A DNA stretch of 64,000 nucleotides from QZKY01 sp963666295 (GTDB lineage: Bacteria > Pseudomonadota > Gammaproteobacteria > Burkholderiales > Burkholderiaceae_D). This document shows, piece after piece, positions 41,949-51,648 of the stretch. Made by a program: the position numbers and the translations under genes. The stretch spans positions 310,001 to 374,000 of the forward strand of contig OY762707.1 of the NCBI GenBank assembly GCA_963666295.1, read 5' to 3'. The notes below the pieces were generated by a model. It was not told where the DNA came from and did not search any database. It worked only from the letters and a program-made list of their open reading frames with translations. Positions within the stretch are counted from its first letter, which is position 1. Every line of letters begins with the position of its first letter.

Positions 41949-43214
41949 TCAAAACAGAAAGTCAACCACGACACTGAAAACACTGAAATGGCCACCCGTT
42001 TCCAAAGTAGCCTGACGATTGTTCAGCGTGCCGTAAGAGCCTGCGCCGATATCTGTATAGTCATACTGCGCCTTGATGGCCATGTTCCTGGCTGCATCCC
42101 AACGCAAACCAACCGAAATCGTCTTTTGTTTGGGGGAGGCAATCAGTAATTGATTCAGCGCTGCGTTCAATGTCGTAGCGCCAGGAAGCGTTGGCTCCAA
42201 CCCTGGGTCAGAGGTATTACTCTTTGGCGTTGCTTTGGAAAAAATCAGGTACGGCGTGAACTTACCCCAACGATAGCCACTACTCAGATACCAAGCTGAC
42301 TTCTTACCAAAGGCAGATCTGAAATCAACTAACCCCCACTCACCCATCGCAAACCACTTGCCCGGATCATAGCTCGCACCCAGAGTCAAAACCGATAACG
42401 CTTTACCAGCGGCAGCATACTTATCTGCCAATGCTTGTCCCTCGGGGTCAAAGGCAGGATTCCTGAACATATCAAGTAGCGCCTCATACGATTCCGCACC
42501 TTCTATTTTTTGCTTGGCCCGAAAATAAGAGGCACGCAATGTGGCATCGCCCAGTTCCAGCGTATCCGATACGCCCCACCCCTTTTCGCCTGTGAGCTTG
42601 ATACCTTCCGGCAGTTTGACGGCACTTTCACCCACGTTGATACTGAGCAGATTTCGATATTCGCCGAATTGCTTGTTGTAATTAAGCTCAACCCCATCCG
42701 TGGTACTAATCGGTGCCAGGCCGTACAACTCAGTTGGCGCACGTACCCAGGGAATCGCATAGCCGACCTTGCGATAATCCGAAACCAAAAAGCCAGGAAA
42801 AACGCCCCTGCCGATACGAACACTAAAATCTGGTGTGAACTCGTGCTTGAAATAAGCCCATTCCACTTGAGGGCGATAAGTTCCATCATACTGCTGTTCG
42901 GAAACAAGCTGCAAAACGCCTCTCAACCTGGGGCTGAACTGCGCTGCTAATTGTGCGCCAATGCGACTGTCAACATGCGGACTCCATGTCTGGCTGTAAC
43001 CCGCGCCCTCATTTTGCGTGTCGTCCAGCATGAAATCGGCGCGAGACTCACTCGAATGTGCAAGGCCGGCCGTACCATAGCCATCAAACGAAAACACAGG
43101 AAATTCATTAAGGCCATTTTGTGCAATGGCGCTGCCGCAAAGAATAAATGCCAGCAAGCAGAGCAAAACGCTTGCTGCGTGACGAAACTTCAATTTATCC
43201 ATAGAGACAATCAT
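41949..43214 (-). CDS. outer-membrane porin-like protein
   Basis: A 421-residue protein with a signal peptide (ASVLLCLLAFILCGSAIAQ) and a beta-barrel: repeated alternating strands with aromatic girdles (VFSFDGYGTAGLAH, WAYFKHEFTPDFSVRIGRGV, AIKAQYDYTDIGAG) ending FSVFSVVVDFLF, a C-terminal aromatic as in outer-membrane proteins. It is probably a specific porin. AAGGA lies about eleven bases before the ATG at 43214; an in-frame TTG (43223) and ATG (43202) are alternatives. First gene of the porin / binding protein / GGDEF operon. Confidence 0.82.
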   Translation of the reverse strand: MIVSMDKLKFRHAASVLLCLLAFILCGSAIAQNGLNEFPVFSFDGYGTAGLAHSSESRADFMLDDTQNEGAGYSQTWSPHVDSRIGAQLAAQFSPRLRGVLQLVSEQQYDGTYRPQVEWAYFKHEFTPDFSVRIGRGVFPGFLVSDYRKVGYAIPWVRAPTELYGLAPISTTDGVELNYNKQFGEYRNLLSINVGESAVKLPEGIKLTGEKGWGVSDTLELGDATLRASYFRAKQKIEGAESYEALLDMFRNPAFDPEGQALADKYAAAGKALSVLTLGASYDPGKWFAMGEWGLVDFRSAFGKKSAWYLSSGYRWGKFTPYLIFSKATPKSNTSDPGLEPTLPGATTLNAALNQLLIASPKQKTISVGLRWDAARNMAIKAQYDYTDIGAGSYGTLNNRQATLETGGHFSVFSVVVDFLF

Positions 43215-43385
43215 TTTATGCAATGTCCTTCTGCTTATTCATGGAAACCCGCGCATGTTTCCATCGTGCAATATAGCAAATTCGGCACGTTTTAGCACCT
43301 CTATCCGTCTTCGGCGCCGCAAAAACATTTACGTCAGTGGCTATCCATTCACTGACAATCCTGCTTCAAAAAATGTCAAACAACG

Positions 43386-44993
43386 TCAATCGAACATGGC
43401 GTCAACCTGACGCCATCCTTCCTGCGCCACAATCGCGCCCGGTTCTGCGTCATTAACGAAAGTCACTGCATCATGCAATTCATCCGAGAGCAAGGGTTGC
43501 TGCGCCGCCCGTAACAATTTCAGCACCGAAAGGTCGGCTTCCGAAGCATCATTCGCCCTGCGTTGACGCTGTTCGATGCGTGCCCGCAACGTGGCGTCAT
43601 CCGCCTCAATAGACGCAATCAGAAACGGCACACGCATTTTCCTTGCCAGGTTACGAAACTGTTCACGCTCGTCATGCTTGAGGAAAGCCGCATCAACAAT
43701 CACCGGGAAATGCATTGCCAGTAGCGTTTGCGCAAGTTGCAAAAGACGCGCGTAAGTCTGTTGCGTCGCTTGCGCCCCATAAATGCCACCGCCCGGCTGA
43801 GAGCGGCTGCTTTCCAGTGGCGCCATGCCGAACTGTCGTTTGCGCTCCACATCCGAACGAATCCGTATGCCGCCAATCCTCTCCAGCGCCACTTGAGCAA
43901 AAAGTGTCTTGCCTGACCCTGGCAAGCCGTGCGTAATGATGAGCGCCACCTTCGGGCGTTTGAACAAGTTCTCCGCCAGATCCATGTAATCCCGCACTTG
44001 CTTCAATGCCTGCACTTGTCCTTGCCGGGTCAGAGTGGCCTGCGCAGCGCGAATCGCATTGACTTTTGCCCGCACAACCGCACGATAAGAAGCATAAAAC
44101 CGTAGAAGTTTGAGTCCCTCGTAATCACCCGTTTTCTCTAGCCAGCCATTTAGCAAGCGCCAGGCATAGTCTGCCCTGCCAAAATGAAGCAAATCCATAA
44201 AGGTAAATGCGATATCGCTCATCACATCAATCCAGCGAAAAGCCGGATTGAATTCAATACCGTCAAAAGGAATGGCTTCACCACCACGCACAAGAACGTT
44301 TCCCAGGTGCAAGTCACCGTGACACTCGCGGACAAAGCCTTGCGACTGCCTCTTTTCCATGTAGCTGGCACATGCGCCAAATTCCTTCTCAGTCAAGTCA
44401 CGCACCAAATCAATATGCGCAACACTGACTCTTTCCTGTGCATTGACTGGAAATTGCTCAAAATTACCCAGTGCAGCTTCATAAACCGTTGTTGTCGAAC
44501 CGTAGGGCATACCTGGCTTTGCGGCATATTGCCCTTGATGAAAGCGCCCCAGCAACGTGGCGAGATGGTCGATGTGCGCAGGTAAAACCTTGTCGCGCAC
44601 AATCATGCGGTCCATTTCATTCGCAATTGAAAAGCGTCGCATCCGAACGGCATATTCGATTGCTGGTTCCACGCCCAAAACAGGGGCTTCTGGCGTACCA
44701 CCAACAGGAACCACATCTAGATATACCTGTGGCGCCAACCGGCCGTTCAGGCGAATTTCCTCGTCGCAAAAATGCTGACGCCTGCACAGTGTTGAAAAAT
44801 CAAGAAAACCATAATTAACCGCTTTCTTGATTTTGTAAGCGTATTGCCCTGCCAGAATCACCCAGGATATGTGCGTCTCGATCAAGCGCACTTTTTGAAC
44901 AGCATGCGGATAGGCACGCACATCCATCAAGGCTGAAATGACACCTTGCTGTTGCGCCAAATCCATCTCCCAACTGGTGCTCACTTTTTTCAT
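43386..44993 (-). CDS. fusion of APH-type kinase and P-loop ATPase
   Basis: A 535-residue two-domain protein. The N-terminal aminoglycoside-phosphotransferase-like kinase carries the catalytic loop CHGDLHLGNVL and the metal motif PFDGIEFN. The C-terminal P-loop kinase-like domain has Walker A THGLPGSGKTLFA, then an AAA_33/zeta-toxin-like core with VDAAFLKHDEREQF. This fusion is common in proteobacteria, with no established substrate. Monocistronic. Start assignment: AAGG lies immediately before the ATG, an unusually short spacing. Confidence 0.85.
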   Translation of the reverse strand: MKKVSTSWEMDLAQQQGVISALMDVRAYPHAVQKVRLIETHISWVILAGQYAYKIKKAVNYGFLDFSTLCRRQHFCDEEIRLNGRLAPQVYLDVVPVGGTPEAPVLGVEPAIEYAVRMRRFSIANEMDRMIVRDKVLPAHIDHLATLLGRFHQGQYAAKPGMPYGSTTTVYEAALGNFEQFPVNAQERVSVAHIDLVRDLTEKEFGACASYMEKRQSQGFVRECHGDLHLGNVLVRGGEAIPFDGIEFNPAFRWIDVMSDIAFTFMDLLHFGRADYAWRLLNGWLEKTGDYEGLKLLRFYASYRAVVRAKVNAIRAAQATLTRQGQVQALKQVRDYMDLAENLFKRPKVALIITHGLPGSGKTLFAQVALERIGGIRIRSDVERKRQFGMAPLESSRSQPGGGIYGAQATQQTYARLLQLAQTLLAMHFPVIVDAAFLKHDEREQFRNLARKMRVPFLIASIEADDATLRARIEQRQRRANDASEADLSVLKLLRAAQQPLLSDELHDAVTFVNDAEPGAIVAQEGWRQVDAMFD

Positions 44994-45182
44994 CCTTATT
45001 CCGAAGCGCGCTTCTCATTCACTCAAGCGGCAAGTTCCATAGCGACGAATCCGACAATAGGCATGCATGCCAAAGGCCTGTTTCAAGCGATACATGAACA
45101 AAATACCCCGCCAAAGTCATAGAAATCATGGCAAAACAAGCACTTATATCAAGCTACCCCACTCGCCTGGCAAGCATGAACC

Positions 45183-45220
45183 TGTAGGAAAAATCCTATA
45201 CTGCCGACTACTTTCCTACA
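45183..45220. promoter_or_regulatory. inverted repeat TGTAGGAAA / TTTCCTACA upstream of crp/fnr gene
   Basis: The nine-base arms (45183-45191 and 45212-45220) are perfect and separated by 20 bases. The left arm overlaps a smaller palindrome, TAGGAaaaaTCCTA (45185-45198). Such paired sites suggest a dimeric regulator. They lie about 190-220 bases upstream of the regulator start, in a 409-base region (44994-45402) that otherwise contains only the FNR-like site and no gene. Confidence 0.45.
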
Positions 45221-45343
45221 TTTCAAATCAGGCAACGCTGATATTCACATAACGTAAAAATGCCGATAATTAAACCATGCAAGAAAGCTTGCATGATCCA
45301 GAACAAAAAAAATTGAAAGAAAAACGCAAACTTTCACAGAACT

Positions 45344-45357
45344 CTGATCAGGATCAA
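45344..45357 (+). promoter_or_regulatory. FNR-box-like site upstream of the Crp/Fnr regulator
   Basis: CTGATCAGGATCAA matches TTGAT-N4-ATCAA at nine of ten positions. It is centred 52 bases before the regulator start, so it could allow autoregulation. Confidence 0.45.
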
Positions 45358-45402
45358 AAAAAAACGAAAGCAGCAATCAGTACACAAAATGGGAGGCTGA
45401 TT

Positions 45403-46269
45403 ATGTACAAGACACCAATGACTGACTCGCTCACCGGTTCGCAAACATCCGTATCGACCGTCAAGCCATCTGAAGCAGGCCGGCAACGCCAAGGCAAACT
45501 GTGGTCTTCACTCAAAGAAGTCTGCGACCTGCTTCGCATCCAGTTGTCACCAAACTCTTCCATTGCCAATGAAGAGGCTTTGTTCCAGCACATGAAATTC
45601 AAGGCTGGTCAAAGAATCTATACCACTGGTCAGCCATTTGAAGCGCTGTACGTTGTTAACTCAGGCTTCCTGAAAACCGTTCTGAATGACGAGCTTGGCA
45701 ATGAGCAGGTACTCAGCTTCCCCATGAAAGCAGACCTGATCGGCGCAGATGCCATTCACAACAAATACTACACCTCGGAAGCGGTTGCCCTCTCTGATTG
45801 CGACGTCATTCTGATCCCGTTCAAAAAGTTAGCTGCGCTAGGAAGAATTCATCCTGAACTGGAATACATGATGTATGGCGTCATGAGTCGCGAACTGGTA
45901 CGAGAGCAAAGCATGATCTGCATGCTTGGCACCTTGAGCGCGGAAGGCCGTGTTGCCCGCTTCCTGGTTTCCCTGTCGGACAAATTTGCTCAAATGGGTT
46001 ATTCGATGCGCATGTTCAACCTGAGAATGACGCGCCACGAAATCGGCAGTTACCTCGGCTTGACGCTGGAAACGGTCAGTCGCACGCTGTCTGCGATGAA
46101 CGACGTCGGCATGATCAGTGTTGATCAGAAAACGATTGAGCTGAAAGACATCGACGCGCTGCGCACCCTGCGCCGCCTGCCACCCAGCAAATCACGCAAA
46201 AGCGGTATCGCAAAGCAAAAAAAAGCGGCGGCCAAAAAGGAATCCGAAGCCCTCGCTCTTGCAGCCTGA
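45403..46269 (+). CDS. Crp/Fnr-family transcriptional regulator
   Basis: A 288-residue regulator with a cyclic-nucleotide-binding-like beta-roll (KFKAGQRIYTTGQPFEALYV, SFPMKADLIGADAIH) and an HTH_Crp domain: MTRHEIGSYLGLTLETVSRTL. The recognition helix shows E-x-x-S-R (ETVSR), as in FNR, which favours TTGAT half-sites. The N-terminal cysteine cluster for an oxygen-sensing 4Fe-4S centre is not seen; CDLLRI provides only one Cys near the start and another lies in CDVILIP. So it resembles FNR in DNA specificity, but its sensing mode is unclear. The start is fixed by GGGAGG six bases upstream of the ATG at 45403. The C-terminus is Lys/Ala-rich. Confidence 0.9.
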   Translation: MYKTPMTDSLTGSQTSVSTVKPSEAGRQRQGKLWSSLKEVCDLLRIQLSPNSSIANEEALFQHMKFKAGQRIYTTGQPFEALYVVNSGFLKTVLNDELGNEQVLSFPMKADLIGADAIHNKYYTSEAVALSDCDVILIPFKKLAALGRIHPELEYMMYGVMSRELVREQSMICMLGTLSAEGRVARFLVSLSDKFAQMGYSMRMFNLRMTRHEIGSYLGLTLETVSRTLSAMNDVGMISVDQKTIELKDIDALRTLRRLPPSKSRKSGIAKQKKAAAKKESEALALAA

Positions 46270-46299
46270 ACTCCACAGTTACTCTCCTAGGTAACTGAA

Positions 46300-46327
46300 G
46301 AGGCTTCCCCAGGGAAGCCTCTTTTTT
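46300..46327 (+). terminator. rho-independent terminator after the Crp/Fnr gene
   Basis: The stem GAGGCTTCC / GGAAGCCTC with loop CCAG is followed by six T. It lies between the regulator and convergent lysS. Confidence 0.9.
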
Positions 46328-46349
46328 ATTTGCGAACTATTGAGCGATC

Positions 46350-47876
46350 TTATTCTTCGCGGCGCAAATGCGGGAACAGGATTACGTCGCGGATATTTGC
46401 TGAATCCGTCAACAACATGATCAAACGATCTATGCCAATCCCGCAACCACCCGCTGGCGGCATGCCGTATTCAAGTGCGCGGATATAGTCGGCATCATAA
46501 TACATCGCCTCTTCATCACCCGCATCCTTCGCGTTGACTTGCGCCATGAAGCGTACCGCCTGATCTTCAGCGTCATTTAACTCGGAGAAGCCATTGGCAA
46601 TTTCACGGCCAGCGATAAACAACTCGAAACGCTCGGTGATGTCGGGATGCGCATCGGATGCGCGCGCTAGAGGAGACACTTCAACCGGATAGTCAATGAT
46701 GTAGGTGGGATCCCACAATTGCGCCTCCGCCGTTTCTTCAAACAAGGCCAGTTGCAAGCCGCCCAGTCCCGCCGTTGCCGGCAATTGCACCCCAAAACGT
46801 TGCACTTCGTTACGCAGGAAGGTTTCGTCGTTCAATTGCGCATCGGTATAGTGCGGCGCAAACTTGTTGATCGCCCCCAGAATCGTCATGCGCTCAAACG
46901 GCTTGCTAAAATCAATCGTGCGCTCCTGATAAGTCAAGGTCGGCGTACCGTGCGCATCGATTGCAGCCTGTCGAATCAGGCCTTCGGTGAAGTCCATCAG
47001 CCAGTGGTAGTCGGCATACGCTGCATAAAACTCCATCATCGTAAATTCCGGATTATGCCGCGGTGAAACCCCTTCGTTCCTGAAGTTGCGATTGACTTCA
47101 AACACGCGTTCAAAACCACCAACCAGCAAGCGTTTCAGATAAAGCTCCGGTGCAATGCGCATGTACATTTGCATATCCAGCGCATTGTGGTGCGTAACAA
47201 AGGGTTTGGCACTTGCGCCACCCGGAATCACCTGAAGCATCGGCGTCTCGACTTCCATGAAATCATGTTCTTCCATGAAACGCCGCAATGATGAAATGGC
47301 CGCCGTACGCGCCTTGAATGCGCGCCTCGTTTCCCCATTCATGATCAGATCAACATAACGCTGGCGATATTTGGTTTCCTGATCGGACAAACCGTGAAAT
47401 TTGTCTGGCAATGGGCGCAAGGATTTAGTCAGCAAACGCAAATTCGTTACACGCACTGAGAGTTCGCCGGTATTTGTCTTGAACAGCGTTCCCTCGGCAC
47501 CCAGAATATCACCCAGATCGTAATGACGAAACGCTTCGGCAGCTGCTTCACCTGCATGATTGCTGTTAACGAAAAGCTGGATGCGGCCATCGGCATCACT
47601 ACCGGAAGCATCCTGAAGCGTCGCAAAGGCCGCCTTGCCCATCAGGCGCTTTAGCATCATGCGACCGGCAACGGAAACAACCAGCTTTTTCTCTTCCAGT
47701 GCCTCCCGCCCCAACTCACCATAGGCAGCGTGCAAATCTGCGGCCTTGTTTTGCGGCTTGAAGTCGTTCGGGAAAGCCACTCCCTGCTCGCGCAACGCCA
47801 TCAGCTTTCCACGGCGCTCGGTAATAATTGAATTTTCATCTGCGACTTGGGCGTCAGATTCGTTTTGCTTGGTCAT
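46350..47876 (-). CDS. lysS: lysyl-tRNA synthetase, class II
   Basis: A 508-residue class IIb synthetase with an OB-fold anticodon-binding domain (VSVAGRMMLKRLMGKAAFAT) and the three class II motifs: motif 1 LRRFMEEHDFMEVETPML, motif 2 NRNFRNEGVSPRHNPEFTMM and motif 3 PPAGGCGIGIDRLIMLLT. Length is normal. It lies downstream of prfB on the same strand (34 bases apart), the same pairing as in E. coli. Confidence 0.97.
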   Translation of the reverse strand: MTKQNESDAQVADENSIITERRGKLMALREQGVAFPNDFKPQNKAADLHAAYGELGREALEEKKLVVSVAGRMMLKRLMGKAAFATLQDASGSDADGRIQLFVNSNHAGEAAAEAFRHYDLGDILGAEGTLFKTNTGELSVRVTNLRLLTKSLRPLPDKFHGLSDQETKYRQRYVDLIMNGETRRAFKARTAAISSLRRFMEEHDFMEVETPMLQVIPGGASAKPFVTHHNALDMQMYMRIAPELYLKRLLVGGFERVFEVNRNFRNEGVSPRHNPEFTMMEFYAAYADYHWLMDFTEGLIRQAAIDAHGTPTLTYQERTIDFSKPFERMTILGAINKFAPHYTDAQLNDETFLRNEVQRFGVQLPATAGLGGLQLALFEETAEAQLWDPTYIIDYPVEVSPLARASDAHPDITERFELFIAGREIANGFSELNDAEDQAVRFMAQVNAKDAGDEEAMYYDADYIRALEYGMPPAGGCGIGIDRLIMLLTDSANIRDVILFPHLRREE

Positions 47877-47910
47877 GATTCTTTTTCAATTTCAACGTTA
47901 TACAAGTGCG

Positions 47911-49015
47911 TTACACGCCTTGCTTGAGTGAGGCAATAATGAATTCATCCAGATCGCCATCCAGCACCGATTTGGTATTGCCTGTTTCATGGTTGGTGCG
48001 CAAATCCTTAATGCGCGACTGATCCAGTACATAGGAGCGGATCTGGTGACCCCATCCGACATCCGATTTTGAATCTTCCAGCTTTTGCTGCTCAGCCATC
48101 CGGTTACGCAACTCCAGTTCAAACAGGCGCGACTTGAGCATCTCCCAGGCTTCCGCACGATTCTTGTGCTGGCTGCGGTCATTTTGACATTGGACCACAA
48201 TCCCAGATGGCGCATGCGTCAAACGAATAGCAGAATCGGTCTTGTTAATATGCTGGCCACCTGCCCCCGAGGCACGGTAGGTATCGACCCGAACGTCAGC
48301 TGGATTAATGTCAATTTCAATCGAATCATCGACTTCTGGATAAACGAACAGACTGCAAAAAGAAGTGTGCCGACCACCGCCTGAATCGAACGGCGACTTA
48401 CGCACCAGGCGATGCACACCGGTTTCCGTGCGCAAAAAGCCATAGGCATGATCACCTTCCACCTTGATCGTCGCCGTCTTGATGCCGGCCACATCGCCGT
48501 CTGACTGTTCCATGACTTCCGCCTTGAACCCCTTACGCTCGCAATAGCGCAAGTACTGACGCATGATCATTGAAGCCCAGTCCTGTGCTTCGGTTCCACC
48601 GGCACCCGCTTGAATATCGATAAAGCAATTGTTTCCGTCCATCGGGTTGGAAAACATCCGGCGGAATTCCAGTTCCCCGACCAGTGCTTCAATCGCCTTG
48701 GCATCTTCTTCAATGGAGAGCATGGATTCATCATCCCGCTCTTCGCGCGCCAGTTCAAACAATTCACTGGCATCGGCCACATCGGATCGGATTTTCTCAA
48801 GCGTCAGAACAACCGCTTCGAGTGCTTTTTTCTCTCGACCCAGGCTTTGAGCGTGCTTGGGGTCATTCCAGACATCAGGGTCTTCCAGTTCGCCGTTAAC
48901 TTGCTCGAGCTTGTCCGACTTCTCAGCGAAGTCAAAGATACCCCCGAAGTTCGGACTCGCGCTTCACCAATTCTGCCAGCTTATTGGCAATGGCATTAAT
49001 GCGTTCTGCTTCCAT
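47911..49015 (-). CDS. prfB: peptide chain release factor 2, with programmed +1 frameshift
   Basis: The full product of 367 residues is made from two frames. Frame one starts at the ATG at 49015 (MEAERINAIANKLAELVKRE) and reaches an in-frame TGA at 48934-48932 after ...SELRGYL. A +1 shift on CTT-TGA-C continues with DFAEKSDKLEQVNGEL. The site shows the conserved Shine-Dalgarno-like GGGGGT followed by ATCTTTGAC. The main frame contains the SPF tripeptide that reads UGA (KSPFDSGGG) and the GGQ motif (RASGAGGQHINKTDS). RF2 terminates at UAA and UGA, and the shift autoregulates its synthesis. A caller ignoring the shift would start at 48780 and lose 78 residues. Confidence 0.96.
48932..48947 (-). 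promoter_or_regulatory. RF2 recoding site
   Basis: On the minus strand CGGGGGTATCTTTGAC: an anti-Shine-Dalgarno-pairing G run, slippery CTT, the stop TGA and the favourable following C, in the same spacing as in E. coli prfB. Confidence 0.93.
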
Positions 49016-49261
49016 GGTAATTTCTCTTAAAATTCAAACAGGAAATTATACCTGACAGAAAAGAACGCGCAGCACCCATTACGGCAGACAAACCAAGGGG
49101 ATTTCGAGCCAGAAACGAAAAACCAGCCCATGTCTGCAAAACCGGTTTTGGGGTGAAATACACACACAGGAAGTCCGCAATTAACGCTATAACACGTTCA
49201 AACAAAGACATATTTTGATGTCCTTAGTAAACTATGTCGGTTTATCTTTTTGGAAATTGCC

Positions 49262-50086
49262 ATGAATCTCGAATCTGTAAGGCTGATTTATTTTTCCCCC
49301 ACGGACACGACGCGCAAAATCGTTCGTGAAATTGCACGCGGCACTCAGGCCAGAACCGTCAACGACGTCAACATTACCTTGCCTGACACGACTTTTCGCG
49401 GCTCACTGGAAGCGCAAGCTGATCTCGTCATTATTGGCATGCCCGTGTATGCCGGACGCTTACCGATTGATGCGGTCAACCGCATGAAAACCATGAATGG
49501 CAACGGCACCCCAGCCATCATTGTTGTTCTGTACGGCAACCGCGCTTACGACGATGCGTTAATTGAATTACGTGACCTGGCCATCGATACCGGCTTCAAT
49601 CCGATTGCGGCTGGCGCGTTCATTGGCGAACACTCTTTTTCAAACGAAAAGGCACTGATCGCGCACAACCGCCCGGACGAAGAAGATTTCGAGTGTGCTG
49701 CTGAGCTTGGAGCGACTGTTCGCAAATGGTTCGGGAAACTGGAGCAACTAATGGAGACAGCGCCGCTGACTGTTCCCGGCAACGTTCCTTACCAGGATTA
49801 TCGCGTTCCCAAAAACATGGCTCCGACTTCAGACGATCTGATGTGCACACGCTGCGGCGCCTGCGCCACAGTCTGCCCGACGGGTGCCATCTCCTTACAA
49901 GACAACCAGATGTTGACCGATGAAAGCCTGTGCATTCTGTGTTGTGCGTGCGTAAAAAGCTGCACCACCGGCGGTCGCGAACTGGAGAACGAGATGATCA
50001 ACAAGGTTCGCGGCATGCTGACGACTAAATTCAGCGCACGCAAAGAACCGGAAACGTACTTTTCAGAACCGATTACGCCTGAGTAA
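49262..50086 (+). CDS. EFR1-family flavodoxin-ferredoxin
   Basis: A 274-residue electron-transfer protein. The N-terminal half is flavodoxin-like (IYFSPTDTTRKIVREIA is the FMN-phosphate loop; IGMPVYAGRLPID). The C-terminal part holds two 4Fe-4S clusters: CTRCGACATVCPTGAI and CILCCACVKSCTTG. It is cytoplasmic, with no catalytic domain, so it passes low-potential electrons to an unknown partner. I start at the ATG at 49262 (GGAA upstream); an ATG at 49250 is in frame. Confidence 0.88.
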   Translation: MNLESVRLIYFSPTDTTRKIVREIARGTQARTVNDVNITLPDTTFRGSLEAQADLVIIGMPVYAGRLPIDAVNRMKTMNGNGTPAIIVVLYGNRAYDDALIELRDLAIDTGFNPIAAGAFIGEHSFSNEKALIAHNRPDEEDFECAAELGATVRKWFGKLEQLMETAPLTVPGNVPYQDYRVPKNMAPTSDDLMCTRCGACATVCPTGAISLQDNQMLTDESLCILCCACVKSCTTGGRELENEMINKVRGMLTTKFSARKEPETYFSEPITPE

Positions 50087-50101
50087 TTCACCTGTTCCGT
50101 C

Positions 50102-50139
50102 CACAAACAAGGTCTGCATGAATGCAAGCCTTGTTTGTG
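50102..50139. terminator. strong hairpin after the ferredoxin gene
   Basis: An 11-bp stem (CACAAACAAGG / CCTTGTTTGTG) is extended after a two-base mismatch by TGCAT / ATGCA. No T run follows, so termination is not assured; it may stabilise the transcript. Confidence 0.45.
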
Positions 50140-50290
50140 TCTGCTCTGAATATTTGCGCTCTCATTGAAACGAGACAGCCCTTTTCGAGCAAATTCAAAG
50201 CACTCTCACCCTTGATTGAAAGAAAGGTGCCCGGAGTGAAAGGAGTACATCCGCTATAATTTGCGCTTTCAGCATACTTAAATCACCCTC

Positions 50291-51634
50291 ATGTCCGTCA
50301 CCCCTGAACTACTGCTGCCGGCCGGCTCCCTTGCCAAAATGCATACCGCCTTTGACTTCGGCGCGGATGCTGTCTATGCCGGTCAACCACGCTACAGCCT
50401 GCGTGCACGCAACAATGAGTTTTCGACGCTAAAAATGCTCGAAGATGGCATTACCCAGGCCCATGCACGCGGCAAGCAGTTTTACGTTGCCAGCAACATT
50501 TTTGCGCACAATTCCAAGCTCAAAACCTACGTCAACGACATGGCGCCGGTGATCGAAATGAAACCGGATGCACTAATCATGGCCGACCCCGGCCTGATCA
50601 TGCTGGTACGTGACAAATGGCCAGAAATTCCGGTGCACCTGTCTGTTCAAGCAAATGCCATCAACTGGGCCGACGTAAAATTCTGGCACCGCATGGGGCT
50701 GACGCGTGTGATCCTGTCACGCGAACTGTCTCTGGATGAAATTGAAGAAATCAAGCAACGCTGTCCGGAAATGGAGCTGGAAGTCTTCGTGCATGGCGCA
50801 TTATGCATTGCCTACTCTGGCCGCTGCTTGCTCTCCGGCTACTTTAACCACCGTGACTCGAACCAGGGTGCCTGTACCAACGCCTGCCGCTGGAATTACA
50901 AAGTCACGAATGCCGAAGAAGACAGCAGTGGCGACATTATTCCGCTTAAATTCCATGAAACCATGGCCGGAGCCGAACAATCCTTTTCCGCAATGGGCGA
51001 CATGCCGCGCCACCCGCTGGCGGACCGTACCTGGCTAATGGAAGAAGGCCGACGTCCCGGTGAAATGCTGCCTATTTCGGAAGACGAGCACGGCACATAC
51101 ATCATGAATTCGAAAGACTTGCGCGCCGTTGAACACATTGAACGGCTGACCAAAATCGGGGTCGATTCGCTCAAAATTGAAGGACGCACAAAATCGATTT
51201 ATTACGTTGCGCGTACCGCACAAGTCTATCGCCGTGCCATTGACGACGCGATGGCAGGCAAACCGTTTGATACCAGGCTGCTCGGCATGCTGCAAGGCCT
51301 GGCCAACCGCGGCTATACCGATGGCTTTTACCAGCGCCACAAAACACAAGACCACCAGAACTATATGACCGGCGCATCGCAATTGGAAAACAGCCATTAC
51401 GTCGGCGATGTCACCTCGGTGCAGGATGGTTGGGCCGAAGTCGTCGTCAAGAATCGTTTTTCGGTGGGTGATCGCATTGAAGTCATCCATCCGGATGGCA
51501 ACCAGGTTATCGCGCTGGTCGAAATGCGCTCCGATCAAGGCGAACCAATTGACGTTGCGCGCGGCAGTGGGCATATTGTTCGCATCCCGCTGGATGCCAA
51601 ATACAGCAACGCCTTTCTGGCACGCCTGCTCTAA
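50291..51634 (+). CDS. U32-family peptidase-like protein, tRNA hydroxylation factor (YegQ/TrhP type)
   Basis: A 447-residue protein: an N-terminal barrel (LLLPAGSLAKMHTAFDFGAD, YAGQPRYSLRARNNEF) and the U32 signature EVFVHGALCIAYSGRCLLSG followed by the Cys-rich NQGACTNACRW. E. coli YegQ/TrhP takes part in prephenate-dependent hydroxylation of uridine-34 in tRNA; other U32 proteins act in ubiquinone synthesis. The Cys pattern fits a 4Fe-4S cluster. It lies immediately upstream of dnaQ (14 bases). Confidence 0.88.
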   Translation: MSVTPELLLPAGSLAKMHTAFDFGADAVYAGQPRYSLRARNNEFSTLKMLEDGITQAHARGKQFYVASNIFAHNSKLKTYVNDMAPVIEMKPDALIMADPGLIMLVRDKWPEIPVHLSVQANAINWADVKFWHRMGLTRVILSRELSLDEIEEIKQRCPEMELEVFVHGALCIAYSGRCLLSGYFNHRDSNQGACTNACRWNYKVTNAEEDSSGDIIPLKFHETMAGAEQSFSAMGDMPRHPLADRTWLMEEGRRPGEMLPISEDEHGTYIMNSKDLRAVEHIERLTKIGVDSLKIEGRTKSIYYVARTAQVYRRAIDDAMAGKPFDTRLLGMLQGLANRGYTDGFYQRHKTQDHQNYMTGASQLENSHYVGDVTSVQDGWAEVVVKNRFSVGDRIEVIHPDGNQVIALVEMRSDQGEPIDVARGSGHIVRIPLDAKYSNAFLARLL

Positions 51635-51648
51635 GCAACCTGAAAACC

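Noticed and set aside
45067..45252. 61-residue open frame upstream of the Crp/Fnr gene
   Set aside because: It covers the inverted-repeat operator region and has no ribosome binding site.
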